Shown: piece by piece, positions 26,460 to 34,421 of the stretch
Numbering within the stretch: position 1 is the first letter of the stretch
How the letters are laid out: every line of letters begins with the position of its first letter
From: Streptomyces inusitatus
GTDB lineage: Bacteria; Actinomycetota; Actinomycetes; Streptomycetales; Streptomycetaceae
NCBI RefSeq assembly: GCF_014651115.1
Contig: NZ_BMWG01000001.1
Location: 372,001-436,000 of the forward strand
DNA length: 64,000 bases
Direction: 5' to 3'
Notes under the pieces: model-generated
Told to the model about the DNA's origin: nothing
Databases searched by the model: none
What the model saw: the letters and a program-made list of their open reading frames with translations, nothing else
Made by a program: the position numbers and the translations under genes

Positions 26460-26505
26460 GTCGGCGCGCGCACCTAAGGACGTCCGTCGGTCCGGCGGGC
26501 GTCCT

Positions 26506-26985
26506 TCAGGTTCCGCCGAGTGTCGGCGGCTCACCATGTTCCAGATAGACGGTCGAGCCGTCCGCCCGAGCCCGAATACCGGCGGTGATCCGGCGTACGA
26601 GCCGGGGAATGGTCAGCTCCGGCAGCCGTTCGGCGGGGTGGAAGTCGTAGCCGCGAAGCTCGTCGGCCTGGATCCTGACCCGCCGACGCTGCTCCGCGCC
26701 GAGGAGGCCGCCGTCGAAGAGGTAGAGGACCTTGTCCCCCTCTCCCGGATTCGGTGCCCAGTCCACGACGAGCAGTCGGCCGATCCGAGGCGCAATGCCC
26801 AGCTCCTCCTGGACCTCTCGCGCGCAGGCCCGCAGGGGTGACTCGCCGCGCTCGACGTATCCACCCGGGATATCGCGGTAGTCCTTGTAGGACGGCTCGA
26901 CGAGCAGGACGCGATCGACCTCGTCGAAGAAGAGAACACCAGCTGCCATGCGGGGGTGGGCCATCTTCGCCTCGTGCTCGTTCAC
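26506..26985 (-). CDS. NUDIX hydrolase
   Basis: 159 residues. The NUDIX box is complete: GGYVERGESPLRACAREVQE followed by ELGI, giving the Gx5Ex7REUxEExGU metal site. N-terminus MNEHEAKMAHPRMAAGVLFF. Hydrolyses a nucleoside-diphosphate-linked compound; substrate unknown. Its promoter and first 17 codons are nearly identical in DNA to those of the TetR gene at 60101 (see findings). Confidence 0.9.
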   Translation of the reverse strand: MNEHEAKMAHPRMAAGVLFFDEVDRVLLVEPSYKDYRDIPGGYVERGESPLRACAREVQEELGIAPRIGRLLVVDWAPNPGEGDKVLYLFDGGLLGAEQRRRVRIQADELRGYDFHPAERLPELTIPRLVRRITAGIRARADGSTVYLEHGEPPTLGGT

Positions 26986-26995
26986 AAGGTGGACT

Positions 26996-28219
26996 CTAAC
27001 TGCTGTCGATGATGTGCAACCTGTGGGCCAGGCCAGCTACGGACTGGGACGGGCGGCCTCTCGTACCGCGAATCCAGCCGATGACCAGTTCCCGGCTCAG
27101 GTAGTGGTGACGTACCTGTTCAGGAGCGGCCTGTTCGGCGTCCAGCAGAATGGACAAAGCTTCGTCGGTCCGGTTCCAGGCACTGAGCGCTCGGGCGACC
27201 TCAAGGCTGTGTCGCACTCGCCGCTCCACCGGCATGGCACTGGTGTCGATTCGGGGTCCGAGGTCCGCTGCTACCTGTAAATCCCCGAGCTCTCTGGCTG
27301 TTGCCACGCGATGGATGGCCACGTTGGTTGGGCCGAAGGCTGTCCACAGATGGTTGGCGTCGGAGCCTAACCTGCGCGCGGATTCGTCCGCTTCCCTGAG
27401 GAAGCTCTGAACTGTCGCTCGGTCCTCTGCTCTTGCGGCTGCCATGGCCCCGGCGAGGAAGAGTGTGCCGTACACCGAAAGGTATTCGTCGTCTGCGTCG
27501 CCCAGTTCTGGCTGCATCACGGCTGCTGCGTCGTTCACCAGCTGGACCGCCGCAGTGAAGCGTCCAGTGGCCAGAAGGCAGTGCGCGACCGACCGGATGA
27601 GCGAGCCCGATACCGCGCTCTGACCGCTGAGCTGTGCGGCTCCCAGCCCTCGGTCGGCGGCGATCCAAGCCAGCTCCGGCTCCCCGACCTTGCCCAGTAC
27701 CAATGCCGCACCCTGGTAGGTCAGGGCAAGCAGGGCATGAACCTCTTCCCGTTCGCGCCCTGAGTACGCACGGGATGCGGCGAGGGCATCGGCAAGAACG
27801 AAGGGAAGGCGTCGAGTGGCGAAGCTGTAGCGCGATGCCTGGTACGCATCGAGAATCTCCCTCACGTCAGCCTGGAGATCCTTCAAGGTGGGAGGTTCGC
27901 CATCGGAAGGAGGTCCCAGCAAGGGCGTGAGTTGTCTGTAATCCATGAGCGCTTCGTGCAACGCGGGGGCTGTCCGCTTGCCGCCATTACCTGGCCAATC
28001 CATGAGGGTTGGCTCTGCAAGCAACTCTCCAAGGGAAACATCGAGGGCCTTGGCGAGCGAGGTGATCACCGAGAGGCGATCGAGTTCGATCCGGTTGTTC
28101 TCCGCTTTACTCAACCAGTCTGCGGTGCGTCCGACAAGGCCGGCCAAGACCTCCTGCGAGAGGCCGCGTCGACGCCGGTACCAAGCGATGCGCTCGCCGG
28201 TGGTCAGATTCTCTGTCAT
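26996..28219 (-). CDS. XRE-family regulator with TPR sensor domain
   Basis: 407 residues. Helix-turn-helix at about 8-62 (TGERIAWYRRRRGLSQEVLA, GLVGRTADWLSKAENNRIEL), then a long all-helical TPR-like region (HALLALTYQGAALVLGKVGE, SLIRSVAHCLLATGRFTAAV, RHSLEVARALSAWNRTDEAL). Start ATG 28219 or 28228. It is divergent from the radical-SAM operon across a 141-bp gap containing a hairpin, so it is the likely regulator of that operon. Confidence 0.85.
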   Translation of the reverse strand: MTENLTTGERIAWYRRRRGLSQEVLAGLVGRTADWLSKAENNRIELDRLSVITSLAKALDVSLGELLAEPTLMDWPGNGGKRTAPALHEALMDYRQLTPLLGPPSDGEPPTLKDLQADVREILDAYQASRYSFATRRLPFVLADALAASRAYSGREREEVHALLALTYQGAALVLGKVGEPELAWIAADRGLGAAQLSGQSAVSGSLIRSVAHCLLATGRFTAAVQLVNDAAAVMQPELGDADDEYLSVYGTLFLAGAMAAARAEDRATVQSFLREADESARRLGSDANHLWTAFGPTNVAIHRVATARELGDLQVAADLGPRIDTSAMPVERRVRHSLEVARALSAWNRTDEALSILLDAEQAAPEQVRHHYLSRELVIGWIRGTRGRPSQSVAGLAHRLHIIDSS

Positions 28220-28260
28220 CCCTCGCATGTCCTGACTGTCACCTCGTGGCTAAAAGAAAC

Positions 28261-28281
28261 CCCCGGAAGGTTTTTCCGGGG
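28261..28281. promoter_or_regulatory. Hairpin upstream of the radical-SAM operon
   Basis: CCCCGGAA-GGTTT-TTCCGGGG, a perfect 8-bp stem with 5-base loop, lies between the divergent XRE-TPR regulator and the operon. Could be an operator, or an attenuator in the 5' leader of the operon mRNA. Confidence 0.45.
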
Positions 28282-28360
28282 CACTGCGGGGTGCTTTGCC
28301 TACTCTCGCAGCAGATCGAGAAGGTCGCCGGGAAACGCAGGCAACGCCCTGGGAGGCGCA

Positions 28361-29386
28361 GTGAGCACCACACGATCCGTAGCCGGTGCACCAGCGGTCG
28401 ACTGGACTGCATTACACAACTTCGCCGCTCTGCGGGGGCAGCTAAGAGTGTCCTTGACGCCTCGCTGCAACATCGCGTGCTTCTTCTGCCACAACGAGGA
28501 TGACATCCCACCGCCGCTGACCCGTGCGGACCGCAGCCGACAGCCTCGTGCGCGTGTCTACCAGGCGGGAGATTTCCTGACTGTCATCGCCTCGATGATG
28601 GCGGCAGGCCTCAAGCGCGTGTACTTCACGGGCGGGGAGCCCTTGAACTCGCCCGTGGCCCGCGACGTGCTGACGGCTCTGCCGCCTTCCGGCCTTGACA
28701 GCTCGTACACGCTGATCACGAACGGCACTCAGGTCCGGACCCATCAGGAGTGGCTCACCCAGACGCCTCTGGACAAGATCAAGGTGTCGCTTCACTACTT
28801 CTCCGACGAGTCTCTGCGTGCCATCGCGGGCACTCACATCGGCATCGGCACGGTGCTGGACGGTATTGCCGCATCGCAGGAGATGTTCGAGCGGGTCGAA
28901 CTGAACTGCCTGCTGCTCAAGCAGAACACACATGAGGTGCAATCGATCCTTGAGTTCGCGCTGAATCGGCGGATGCCGGTTCAGTTCATCGAACTGGTTC
29001 CGACGGATTTCAACGATGGCCGCGCCGATACCGCTGTCTCCGCCGAGGGAATCATCGGGCATCTGAGGACCCTCACCCAGGACGAGCACATCGAGGTGAC
29101 CGGGGTCGGTCAGGGGCGGCGGATCTTCCGCGTCGACGGGGTGGAGATCGATGTCATCCACCGCGATCTGGGCCGCCACCATGTCGGCCAGTGCGGTACC
29201 TGTCCTGTCCGGGCCAAGTGCGTCGAGGGGTTCTGGGCCCTGCGCGTCGACCACGCTGGTGGCATCCAGCCCTGCCTGCTCCGCGGTGACCTGCGCCTGG
29301 ACGTCAAGGACCTGGTCAAGGAGTCCGGACGGCTCGCCTCTGCCGTTGCCGGACACATCTCGCAGTTCACCGAGGGGACCTTGTGA
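28361..29386 (+). CDS. MoaA-like radical SAM enzyme, first gene of operon
   Basis: 341 residues. GGGAGG precedes GTG 28361; the frame is open upstream but without a ribosome site. The radical-SAM cluster motif is CNIACFFC (Cys36, 40, 43), followed by the SAM-binding TGGEP at 90-94. The middle resembles MoaA (VELNCLLLKQNTHEV, PVQFIELVPTDFN). A second Cys cluster (CGTCPVRAKC, then IQPCLL) sits where MoaA binds its substrate-side iron-sulfur cluster, suggesting a nucleotide or similar substrate. The stop overlaps the kinase start (GTGA). It differs from viperin, which lacks the C-terminal Cys cluster. Confidence 0.85.
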   Translation: MSTTRSVAGAPAVDWTALHNFAALRGQLRVSLTPRCNIACFFCHNEDDIPPPLTRADRSRQPRARVYQAGDFLTVIASMMAAGLKRVYFTGGEPLNSPVARDVLTALPPSGLDSSYTLITNGTQVRTHQEWLTQTPLDKIKVSLHYFSDESLRAIAGTHIGIGTVLDGIAASQEMFERVELNCLLLKQNTHEVQSILEFALNRRMPVQFIELVPTDFNDGRADTAVSAEGIIGHLRTLTQDEHIEVTGVGQGRRIFRVDGVEIDVIHRDLGRHHVGQCGTCPVRAKCVEGFWALRVDHAGGIQPCLLRGDLRLDVKDLVKESGRLASAVAGHISQFTEGTL

Positions 29387-30021
29387 TATTGCCCGCCGCC
29401 TATCGGCCCGTCCCGCGCACCGAGAGCCGCCAAGGCCCGTTCGTCGTTCTGGAAGGCGTATCCGGCATTGGCAAGTCCACTCTGACCGCTCTGCTGGCTC
29501 ACCGCATGAACGCGACCAGCCTGCACACCTTGGCCGACCCGCACACCGGATGGAGTCCGGAAGCGAACGAACAGCTCCGGTCCCTGCCCCAGTTCGCGTT
29601 CTACCTTTCCGGCTTGCTGCACGCCTCCGATCTCGTTCGTCAGGCCGTGACCGTCGGCCCGGTAGTCGCCGATCGCTATGCCTCCTCGGTGGCGGCTTGC
29701 CATGCCGCCGTCCACGGCCTCGACCCTGCCGAAGTAGGCGTACTGATCGATCCCTTCCGTCCCTATCTGATCGTCCCCGATGCCACGTTTTACCTGACCT
29801 GCTCCGAGGCGACCCTGCGTAGCCGAATGACCGGCAAGCTCGACATCAAGCAGGACGACACCGACCTCTTCGACGTGGCCGACCGCTACAAGCAGCTCTT
29901 GGAGAACTTCGAGCAGGTCGCCACCAGTGACTCCACGGCCGTGATCCTTCCCACCGATGACCAGAGCCCCGACCAGCTCGCCGACACGATCGCGGCACAC
30001 CTGGAGGAAGCCCGTGCTTAA
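29383..30021 (+). CDS. Thymidylate-kinase-like nucleotide kinase
   Basis: 212 residues. P-loop GVSGIGKST at about 25-33, the DRY motif (VVADRYASS) near 95 used by thymidylate kinases, and a late segment TFYLTCSEATLRSRMTG that fits the LID/Arg region. The N-terminal extension of about 17 residues is unusual. Probably phosphorylates a nucleotide-like intermediate of the operon. Start GTG overlaps the radical-SAM stop by 4 bases; the end overlaps the next gene by 7. Confidence 0.82.
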   Translation: MILPAAYRPVPRTESRQGPFVVLEGVSGIGKSTLTALLAHRMNATSLHTLADPHTGWSPEANEQLRSLPQFAFYLSGLLHASDLVRQAVTVGPVVADRYASSVAACHAAVHGLDPAEVGVLIDPFRPYLIVPDATFYLTCSEATLRSRMTGKLDIKQDDTDLFDVADRYKQLLENFEQVATSDSTAVILPTDDQSPDQLADTIAAHLEEARA

Positions 30022-30523
30022 TCCCATCGACGCCGAGACCGTTGTCCGCGACGGCGGGGCACACGGCCGGTTCCCCGGCCAGATCCACGCCGGAGTCGCC
30101 TGGTGGATGGCGGCTTGCTTCGTCGTCACCGCACGGGCTTGCCGCCTGGTGGTCGCCCACGACGGCAAACCGTCCTCAAGCGAGTTCTTCGACCGACTCT
30201 GCCAGGGTGCCGTCAACGCTCAGCATTACGCCTGCCAGGTCCTGAACCGTGGCCAAGCCGACGAGGTCGCGCTACTGGCCGCCATGCGCCAGGCCGGAGA
30301 CGCACCCGGCATCCTCGTCACCACCAAGGAGACCGGCGGCGACACCGTGCAGGTCACAATCACCCTGTACGGCCGCGACGGCAAACCACTCGATGAGACA
30401 GACGGGCTCGCCGCGATCCGGCGGATGATCGCCGAAGACCGGGTGCCGATCCCTGTCAACGAAGCCTCCAAGGGCAGAGTCCAGCCCTTCACAGCGGCGG
30501 CCGGTGAGGGCAAGAGCAAATGA
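30015..30523 (+). CDS. Phosphohexomutase domain-I-like protein lacking the catalytic serine
   Basis: 169 residues resembling only the first domain of phosphomannomutase/phosphoglucomutase: RFPGQIHAGVAWWMAACFVV, CRLVVAHDGKPSSSEFFDRL (the GRDTR-SS-type strand), then APGILVTTKETGGDTVQVTI where a mutase has the TASHNP loop. The phosphoserine is missing, and domains II-IV are absent. The rest, LYGRDGKPLDETDGLAAIRR, keeps the domain-I ending. Probably a binding or regulatory protein for a sugar-phosphate-like compound. The assignment rests on pattern similarity and should be treated as tentative. Confidence 0.6.
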
Positions 30524-31311
30524 TCAATACAGCTGATGTCGTCCTCACCGGCACGGACATTCTGTTCGTCACCCTCGACTCGCTGCGCTACGACGTCGCC
30601 CGTACAGCCCTGGCCGAGGGCCGCGCTCCCCACCTCGCCCGGCTGCTGCCCGGCGGAGTATGGGAGCTCCGGCAGACTCCCGGCACATTCACTCTCCCCG
30701 CCCACATGGCCTTCTTCTCGGGATTCCTGCCCAAGCTTCCACAGCCCGAACAGCCCCCTCGCCTGTGGGAATGCCGCCCGCCGTCGTTCAAGACCGTGCC
30801 GTCCCAGACGTTTCTGTTCGAGGCCCCGAACCTCCTCGAAGGACTGAAACAGCACGGCTACCGCACGGTGTGTGTCGGCGGTGTCACCTACTTCTCCCGC
30901 GAGACCCCACTCGGCGGTGTACTGCCAGACATGTTCGACGAAGATCACTGGCGACCGGAGTTCTGCTCACCCGAACCGGACTCCACCCGTCACCAGGTCG
31001 ACCAGGCCCTCGCTCTGGCCAACCAGCACTCCGGGCGCCCGCTGTTCCTGTTCGTCAACATCTCGGCCACCCATGTACCCCACGGCTTCTACATCGGGGA
31101 CAGCACCGACAGCATCCGCTCCCAGATCGCTGCCCTCGCCTATGCCGACACACATCTCGGACGGCTGATCGACACACTGACCCACGACCGCCACTGGCTG
31201 ATCATCATGTGCGCCGATCACGGCGATGCCTTCGGGGAGGGCGGATACCGGGGGCGGGGAATCGTACGCCCGGAAGTCACCAACGTCCCGTTCGCGGCCT
31301 GGCTGTCCTGA
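30520..31311 (+). CDS. STM4013/SEN3800-family sulfatase-like hydrolase
   Basis: 263 residues of the alkaline-phosphatase/sulfatase superfamily. ILFVTLDSLRYDVA provides the first metal ligands, HTPGTF-like QTPGTFTLPAHMAFFSGFLP the region around the nucleophile Thr, VCVGGVTYFSRETPLGGVLP the family-specific middle, and CADHGDAFGEGGY the last metal site. This closely follows the STM4013 family, usually found beside STM4011/STM4012 radical SAM proteins of a poorly understood peptide or small-molecule pathway; here it is coupled to a different radical SAM. Start overlaps the upstream stop (ATGA). Confidence 0.82.
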   Translation: MINTADVVLTGTDILFVTLDSLRYDVARTALAEGRAPHLARLLPGGVWELRQTPGTFTLPAHMAFFSGFLPKLPQPEQPPRLWECRPPSFKTVPSQTFLFEAPNLLEGLKQHGYRTVCVGGVTYFSRETPLGGVLPDMFDEDHWRPEFCSPEPDSTRHQVDQALALANQHSGRPLFLFVNISATHVPHGFYIGDSTDSIRSQIAALAYADTHLGRLIDTLTHDRHWLIIMCADHGDAFGEGGYRGRGIVRPEVTNVPFAAWLS

Positions 31312-31333
31312 CACACCGCTACTCTCGCGTCGC

Positions 31334-31801
31334 ATGAGCGACGACAGCAACAGCGCCCCTGCCCGCGACGCATCCGTGGTCGTAGCCGTGGACGAGAAGG
31401 GACAGGCGGCGATCCTGTCCGCCCACTTCCCCGACCACGGCGGCGAATATCTGTTCCTGCCGGGCGGGCGCAGGGAGGACGGCGAGACCCCTGAGCAGTG
31501 CGCCCGGCGAGAACTCGCCGAGGAGGCGGGGATCACCGCCGAAGCGTGGAGCCCACTGGGCTCTTATGCCATCACCCTCGCTTCACCCGCCCGTGTCCAC
31601 CTCTTCGAGGCGCGCCGGCTCTCTCTGGGCCCGCAGCAGCTAACCCCCAGCGAACTGGATTTCAAGCTGACGTGGTGGCCGATCGACGAAGCCGTACAAG
31701 CCGCCGTCGAGGGCCGCTTCCTCCTCCCAGCCGGCCCTCTCGCACTCATGCTGGCTGCTCGCTGGAATAACCACAGGTCAACATGTGTCGTCCCCGCGTA
31801 G
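31334..31801 (+). CDS. NUDIX hydrolase, last gene of radical-SAM operon
   Basis: 155 residues. NUDIX box GGRREDGETPEQCARRELAE followed by EAGI is complete. Starts at ATG 31334, 22 bp after the sulfatase-like gene, and probably belongs to the same transcript. The last residues (NNHRSTCVVPA) are encoded by the first half of a CRISPR-like repeat, so the C-terminus appears to have been replaced or extended. Confidence 0.85.
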   Translation: MSDDSNSAPARDASVVVAVDEKGQAAILSAHFPDHGGEYLFLPGGRREDGETPEQCARRELAEEAGITAEAWSPLGSYAITLASPARVHLFEARRLSLGPQQLTPSELDFKLTWWPIDEAVQAAVEGRFLLPAGPLALMLAARWNNHRSTCVVPA

Positions 31802-31814
31802 CGGGGGTGGTCCC
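31787..31814 (+). repeat. Solitary CRISPR-like repeat
   Basis: GTCGTCCCCGCGTAGCGGGG followed by GTGGTCCC is a 28-bp type I-E-like repeat (close to known Streptomyces variants) with the same ends and stem as the arrays at 17.8-24.6 kb. No second copy follows at 61 bp. It overlaps the stop codon of the NUDIX gene. Confidence 0.65.
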
Positions 31815-31817
31815 TCC

Positions 31818-31840
31818 GTGGCCCCGGGGACCGGGGCCAC
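31818..31840. terminator. Hairpin terminator after the radical-SAM operon
   Basis: GTGGCCCCGG-GGA-CCGGGGCCAC is a perfect 10-bp stem with 3-base loop, immediately after the solitary CRISPR-like repeat. No T-tract, as is common in Streptomyces. Confidence 0.75.
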
Positions 31841-31961
31841 AAGGACTTCCGGCGTCCGGGTGAGCCCTGAGGGAACCCCCTGATCCCGTCTGCCGTTCTC
31901 CCGGTGTACCGCCGGGGCGGCACCCAGCCGCTCTTGGGCCACCCCACCGCAAGGACCGCGC

Positions 31962-32543
31962 ATGTTCCTGTTCTCCCAGCCCATTGAGACCGCTCGGCTG
32001 ACTCTTCGCCCGTTCAGCTTGGACGACGAGGCGGACATGCTGGAGTTCGAGTCGCGGCCGGATGTGGCGCGCTATCTCTACAACGAGCCGCGTACCCCTG
32101 AGAACAACGCCAAGGAGCTGGCGGCGCGGACGACGCAGACGGTTCTGCTGGCCGAGAAGGACGCGCTGACGCTGGCGGTCGATCTGGACGGCAAGGTCAT
32201 CGGGTATGTGCTGCTGGTGTGGCTGAGTGAGGAGAACCGGCAGGGGGAGTTCGGGTTTGTCTTCAACCCGGAGTTCCAGGGCCGAGGGTATGCCACGGAG
32301 GCGGCGGCGGAGATGCTGCGGATCGGGTTCGAGAAGCTGGGGCTGCACCGGATCATCGGGCGGTGCGATGTGCGGAACACCGGGTCGGCGCGGGTGATGG
32401 AGCGGTTGGGGCTGCGCAAGGAGGCGCATTTCGTGGAGTCGGAGATCTTCAAGGGGGAGTGGGGCGGGGAGCTGCACTTCGCGATGCTGGCGTCGGAGTG
32501 GCGCGCCTCGCCGCTCAGCAAGGCCGAGGACGCGACGGCCTGA
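31962..32543 (+). CDS. GNAT acetyltransferase, RimJ-like
   Basis: 193 residues with ETARLTLRPFSLDDEADMLE at the N-terminus, the acetyl-CoA loop NPEFQGRGYATEAAAEMLRI, and GLHRIIGRCDVRNTGSARVM plus MERLGLRKEAHFVES near the end, all typical of RimJ/RimL-type acetyltransferases. Monocistronic, followed by a strong terminator. Substrate (amine or protein N-terminus) unknown. Confidence 0.88.
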   Translation: MFLFSQPIETARLTLRPFSLDDEADMLEFESRPDVARYLYNEPRTPENNAKELAARTTQTVLLAEKDALTLAVDLDGKVIGYVLLVWLSEENRQGEFGFVFNPEFQGRGYATEAAAEMLRIGFEKLGLHRIIGRCDVRNTGSARVMERLGLRKEAHFVESEIFKGEWGGELHFAMLASEWRASPLSKAEDATA

Positions 32544-32552
32544 CACGATCCC

Positions 32553-32590
32553 GCGAGCCCCGGCCGCCCCCATCGGGCCGGGGCTCGCGT
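32553..32590. terminator. Strong hairpin terminator
   Basis: CGCGAGCCCCGGCC and GGCCGGGGCTCGCG form a perfect 14-bp stem with 10-base loop, 10 bp after the acetyltransferase stop. Confidence 0.85.
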
Positions 32591-32670
32591 GTGTCCGGGT
32601 GAATTCAATGAACTCGCCATTCGGCGAGTGGCATTGGCATCTGCGATGCGGAATCCGCTACGATCACGGC

Positions 32671-33114
32671 ATGATTACGGAGCGGCCACCCTTCGGTGCG
32701 CTGCGGGCCCGGGAATACCGGGGCCCGCTGCGCATCCTGTGGCTCGCCCTGTTGGTGATCAGCCTGATGTACGCGCATGGGCTGTACGGCGAGAATCCCG
32801 CCCATCACCTCTCCAGCACCGCTTTCTCCACCGCGAATTCCGGCCATTCATCGGCCGAATCCCATGGGGGCCCGGGCGCCGGGACCGGGTCGTCGCCGGG
32901 CCACGCCCCCCATGGGAGCGATCTGGCGCACCCCGATGAGCAGTGCATGCCGGGGCAGCCCCAACTTACCGTCAGCCAGCAGGTTTCCGGCTCGGACGGG
33001 CTGGGGCAGAGCACGCTGCGCGACCGGACGGCTGAGCGGGCGCAGCCCGTCGAGGGCAGCGGTGTCGGATCCTCCCCCGCCTGCCCGCGCACCTCCGGCA
33101 TTCTGCGCATTTAG
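32671..33114 (+). CDS. DUF6153-like small membrane or secreted protein
   Basis: 147 residues with one N-terminal hydrophobic segment (ILWLALLVISLMYAHGL) and a long His/Gly/Ser/Pro-rich exterior (GHSSAESHGGPGAG, PGHAPHGSDLAHPDEQC) with two cysteines. This layout fits DUF6153 proteins, which are His-rich and may bind metal. A 7-bp inverted repeat (ACTCGCC-ATTC-GGCGAGT, 32613-32630) lies in its promoter region. Confidence 0.65.
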   Translation: MITERPPFGALRAREYRGPLRILWLALLVISLMYAHGLYGENPAHHLSSTAFSTANSGHSSAESHGGPGAGTGSSPGHAPHGSDLAHPDEQCMPGQPQLTVSQQVSGSDGLGQSTLRDRTAERAQPVEGSGVGSSPACPRTSGILRI

Positions 33115-33308
33115 GCCGCGACGGCTTTCCGACGGCCGATCGAAACACATTCACTCGCTTTCGACGGCACTTTCCGTGACCTCAATCTGTCTTTCAACCG
33201 GTGAATGCCGCACAGGGATTCGCGCTGCCTGAAAACAAAGCGCCATTCCCTTATTTCGTGCTGCCCGTAAACCGGTTCGAGGCATCATCACGAAACGAGA
33301 GCCCAGCG

Positions 33309-34421
33309 ATGTCATCTTCCACGTCGTCTTCCGCGCCCGCGATCCGTACGAGTCTGTCCGGGCTGGTCGGCAATACCCCGCTGCTGCGGGTCGCCGAGCC
33401 CTTCACCCCGGACGACCGGGGGTTCTGGGCCAAGCTGGAGGGCTTCAACCCCGGCGGGATCAAGGACCGGCCCGCCCTGCACATGGTCGAGCGGGCACGC
33501 GCCCGGGGCGAACTGCTCCCCGGGGCCAGGATCATCGAGTCCACCAGCGGCACCCTGGGACTCGGTCTGGCGCTCGCCGGGATGGTCTACGGCCACCCCG
33601 TCACCCTGGTCACCGACCCGGGCCTGGAGGGGTCCATGACCCGGCTGCTCAGCGCGTACGGGGCACAGGTGAACGTGGTCTCCGAGCCGCACCCCACCGG
33701 CGGCTGGCAGGAGGCCAGGCGCGAGCGGGTGGCCCACCTCATGGCGCGGCACCCGGACTCCTGGTGCCCCGACCAGTACAACAACCCGGACAACACGACC
33801 GCGTACACCCCGCTCGCGCTCGAAATCGCCGCCGAGCTGGGGCATGTGGACGTCCTGGTGTGCAGCGTGGGCACCGGCGGCCACTCCGCCGGGGTGTCCA
33901 GGGTGCTGCGCGGGCTCTATCCACGGCTGCGGATGGTCGGCGTCGACACCATCGGCTCCACGATCTTCGGGCAGCCCGCCCGGCCCCGGCTGATGCGGGG
34001 CCTCGGCTCCAGCATCTATCCGCGCAATGTGGCGTACGACAGCTTCGACGAGGTCCACTGGGTCGCCCCCGCCGAGGCCGTGTGGGCCTGCCGCGCGCTC
34101 GCCGCCTCGCACTACGCCACCGGCGGCTGGAGCGTCGGATCGGTCGCCCTGGTCGCGGGCTGGCTCGCCCGCACCCTGGGCCCGGACGCCCGGATCGCGG
34201 CGATCTTCCCCGACGGGCCGCAGCGCTATCTCGGGACGGTGTACGACGACGACTACTGCGCCGCCCACGGGCTGCTGGACGGCCCGCCCGCCTCCGAGCC
34301 CGAAGTCGTCGGCCGGCCCGACGAGAAGGAGGTGACCCGCTGGACGCGGTGCACCGACGTCGCCGACCCGCTCACTCTCGCCCGTACGGCGGAGAACGAC
34401 ACCAGCGGCGAGGAGCGGTGA
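33309..34421 (+). CDS. PLP-dependent cysteine-synthase-family enzyme
   Basis: 370 residues of the fold-type II PLP family: [18 protein letters not shown] at the N-terminus, the PLP lysine in [35 protein letters not shown], and the phosphate-binding Gly loop [11 protein letters not shown]. It diverges from ordinary cysteine synthases at the C-terminus, so it may add a nucleophile to an O-activated amino acid in specialised metabolism. Overlaps the MFS gene by GTGA: synthesis and export of one product are likely linked. Confidence 0.85.
   Translation: MSSSTSSSAPAIRTSLSGLVGNTPLLRVAEPFTPDDRGFWAKLEGFNPGGIKDRPALHMVERARARGELLPGARIIESTSGTLGLGLALAGMVYGHPVTLVTDPGLEGSMTRLLSAYGAQVNVVSEPHPTGGWQEARRERVAHLMARHPDSWCPDQYNNPDNTTAYTPLALEIAAELGHVDVLVCSVGTGGHSAGVSRVLRGLYPRLRMVGVDTIGSTIFGQPARPRLMRGLGSSIYPRNVAYDSFDEVHWVAPAEAVWACRALAASHYATGGWSVGSVALVAGWLARTLGPDARIAAIFPDGPQRYLGTVYDDDYCAAHGLLDGPPASEPEVVGRPDEKEVTRWTRCTDVADPLTLARTAENDTSGEER

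Noticed and set aside
28361-29386. Assignment of the radical SAM enzyme as a prokaryotic viperin
   Set aside because: The adjacent nucleotide kinase is suggestive, but the C-terminal Cys cluster and the FIELVPTDFN-type middle match MoaA-like enzymes better, so viperin is not claimed.
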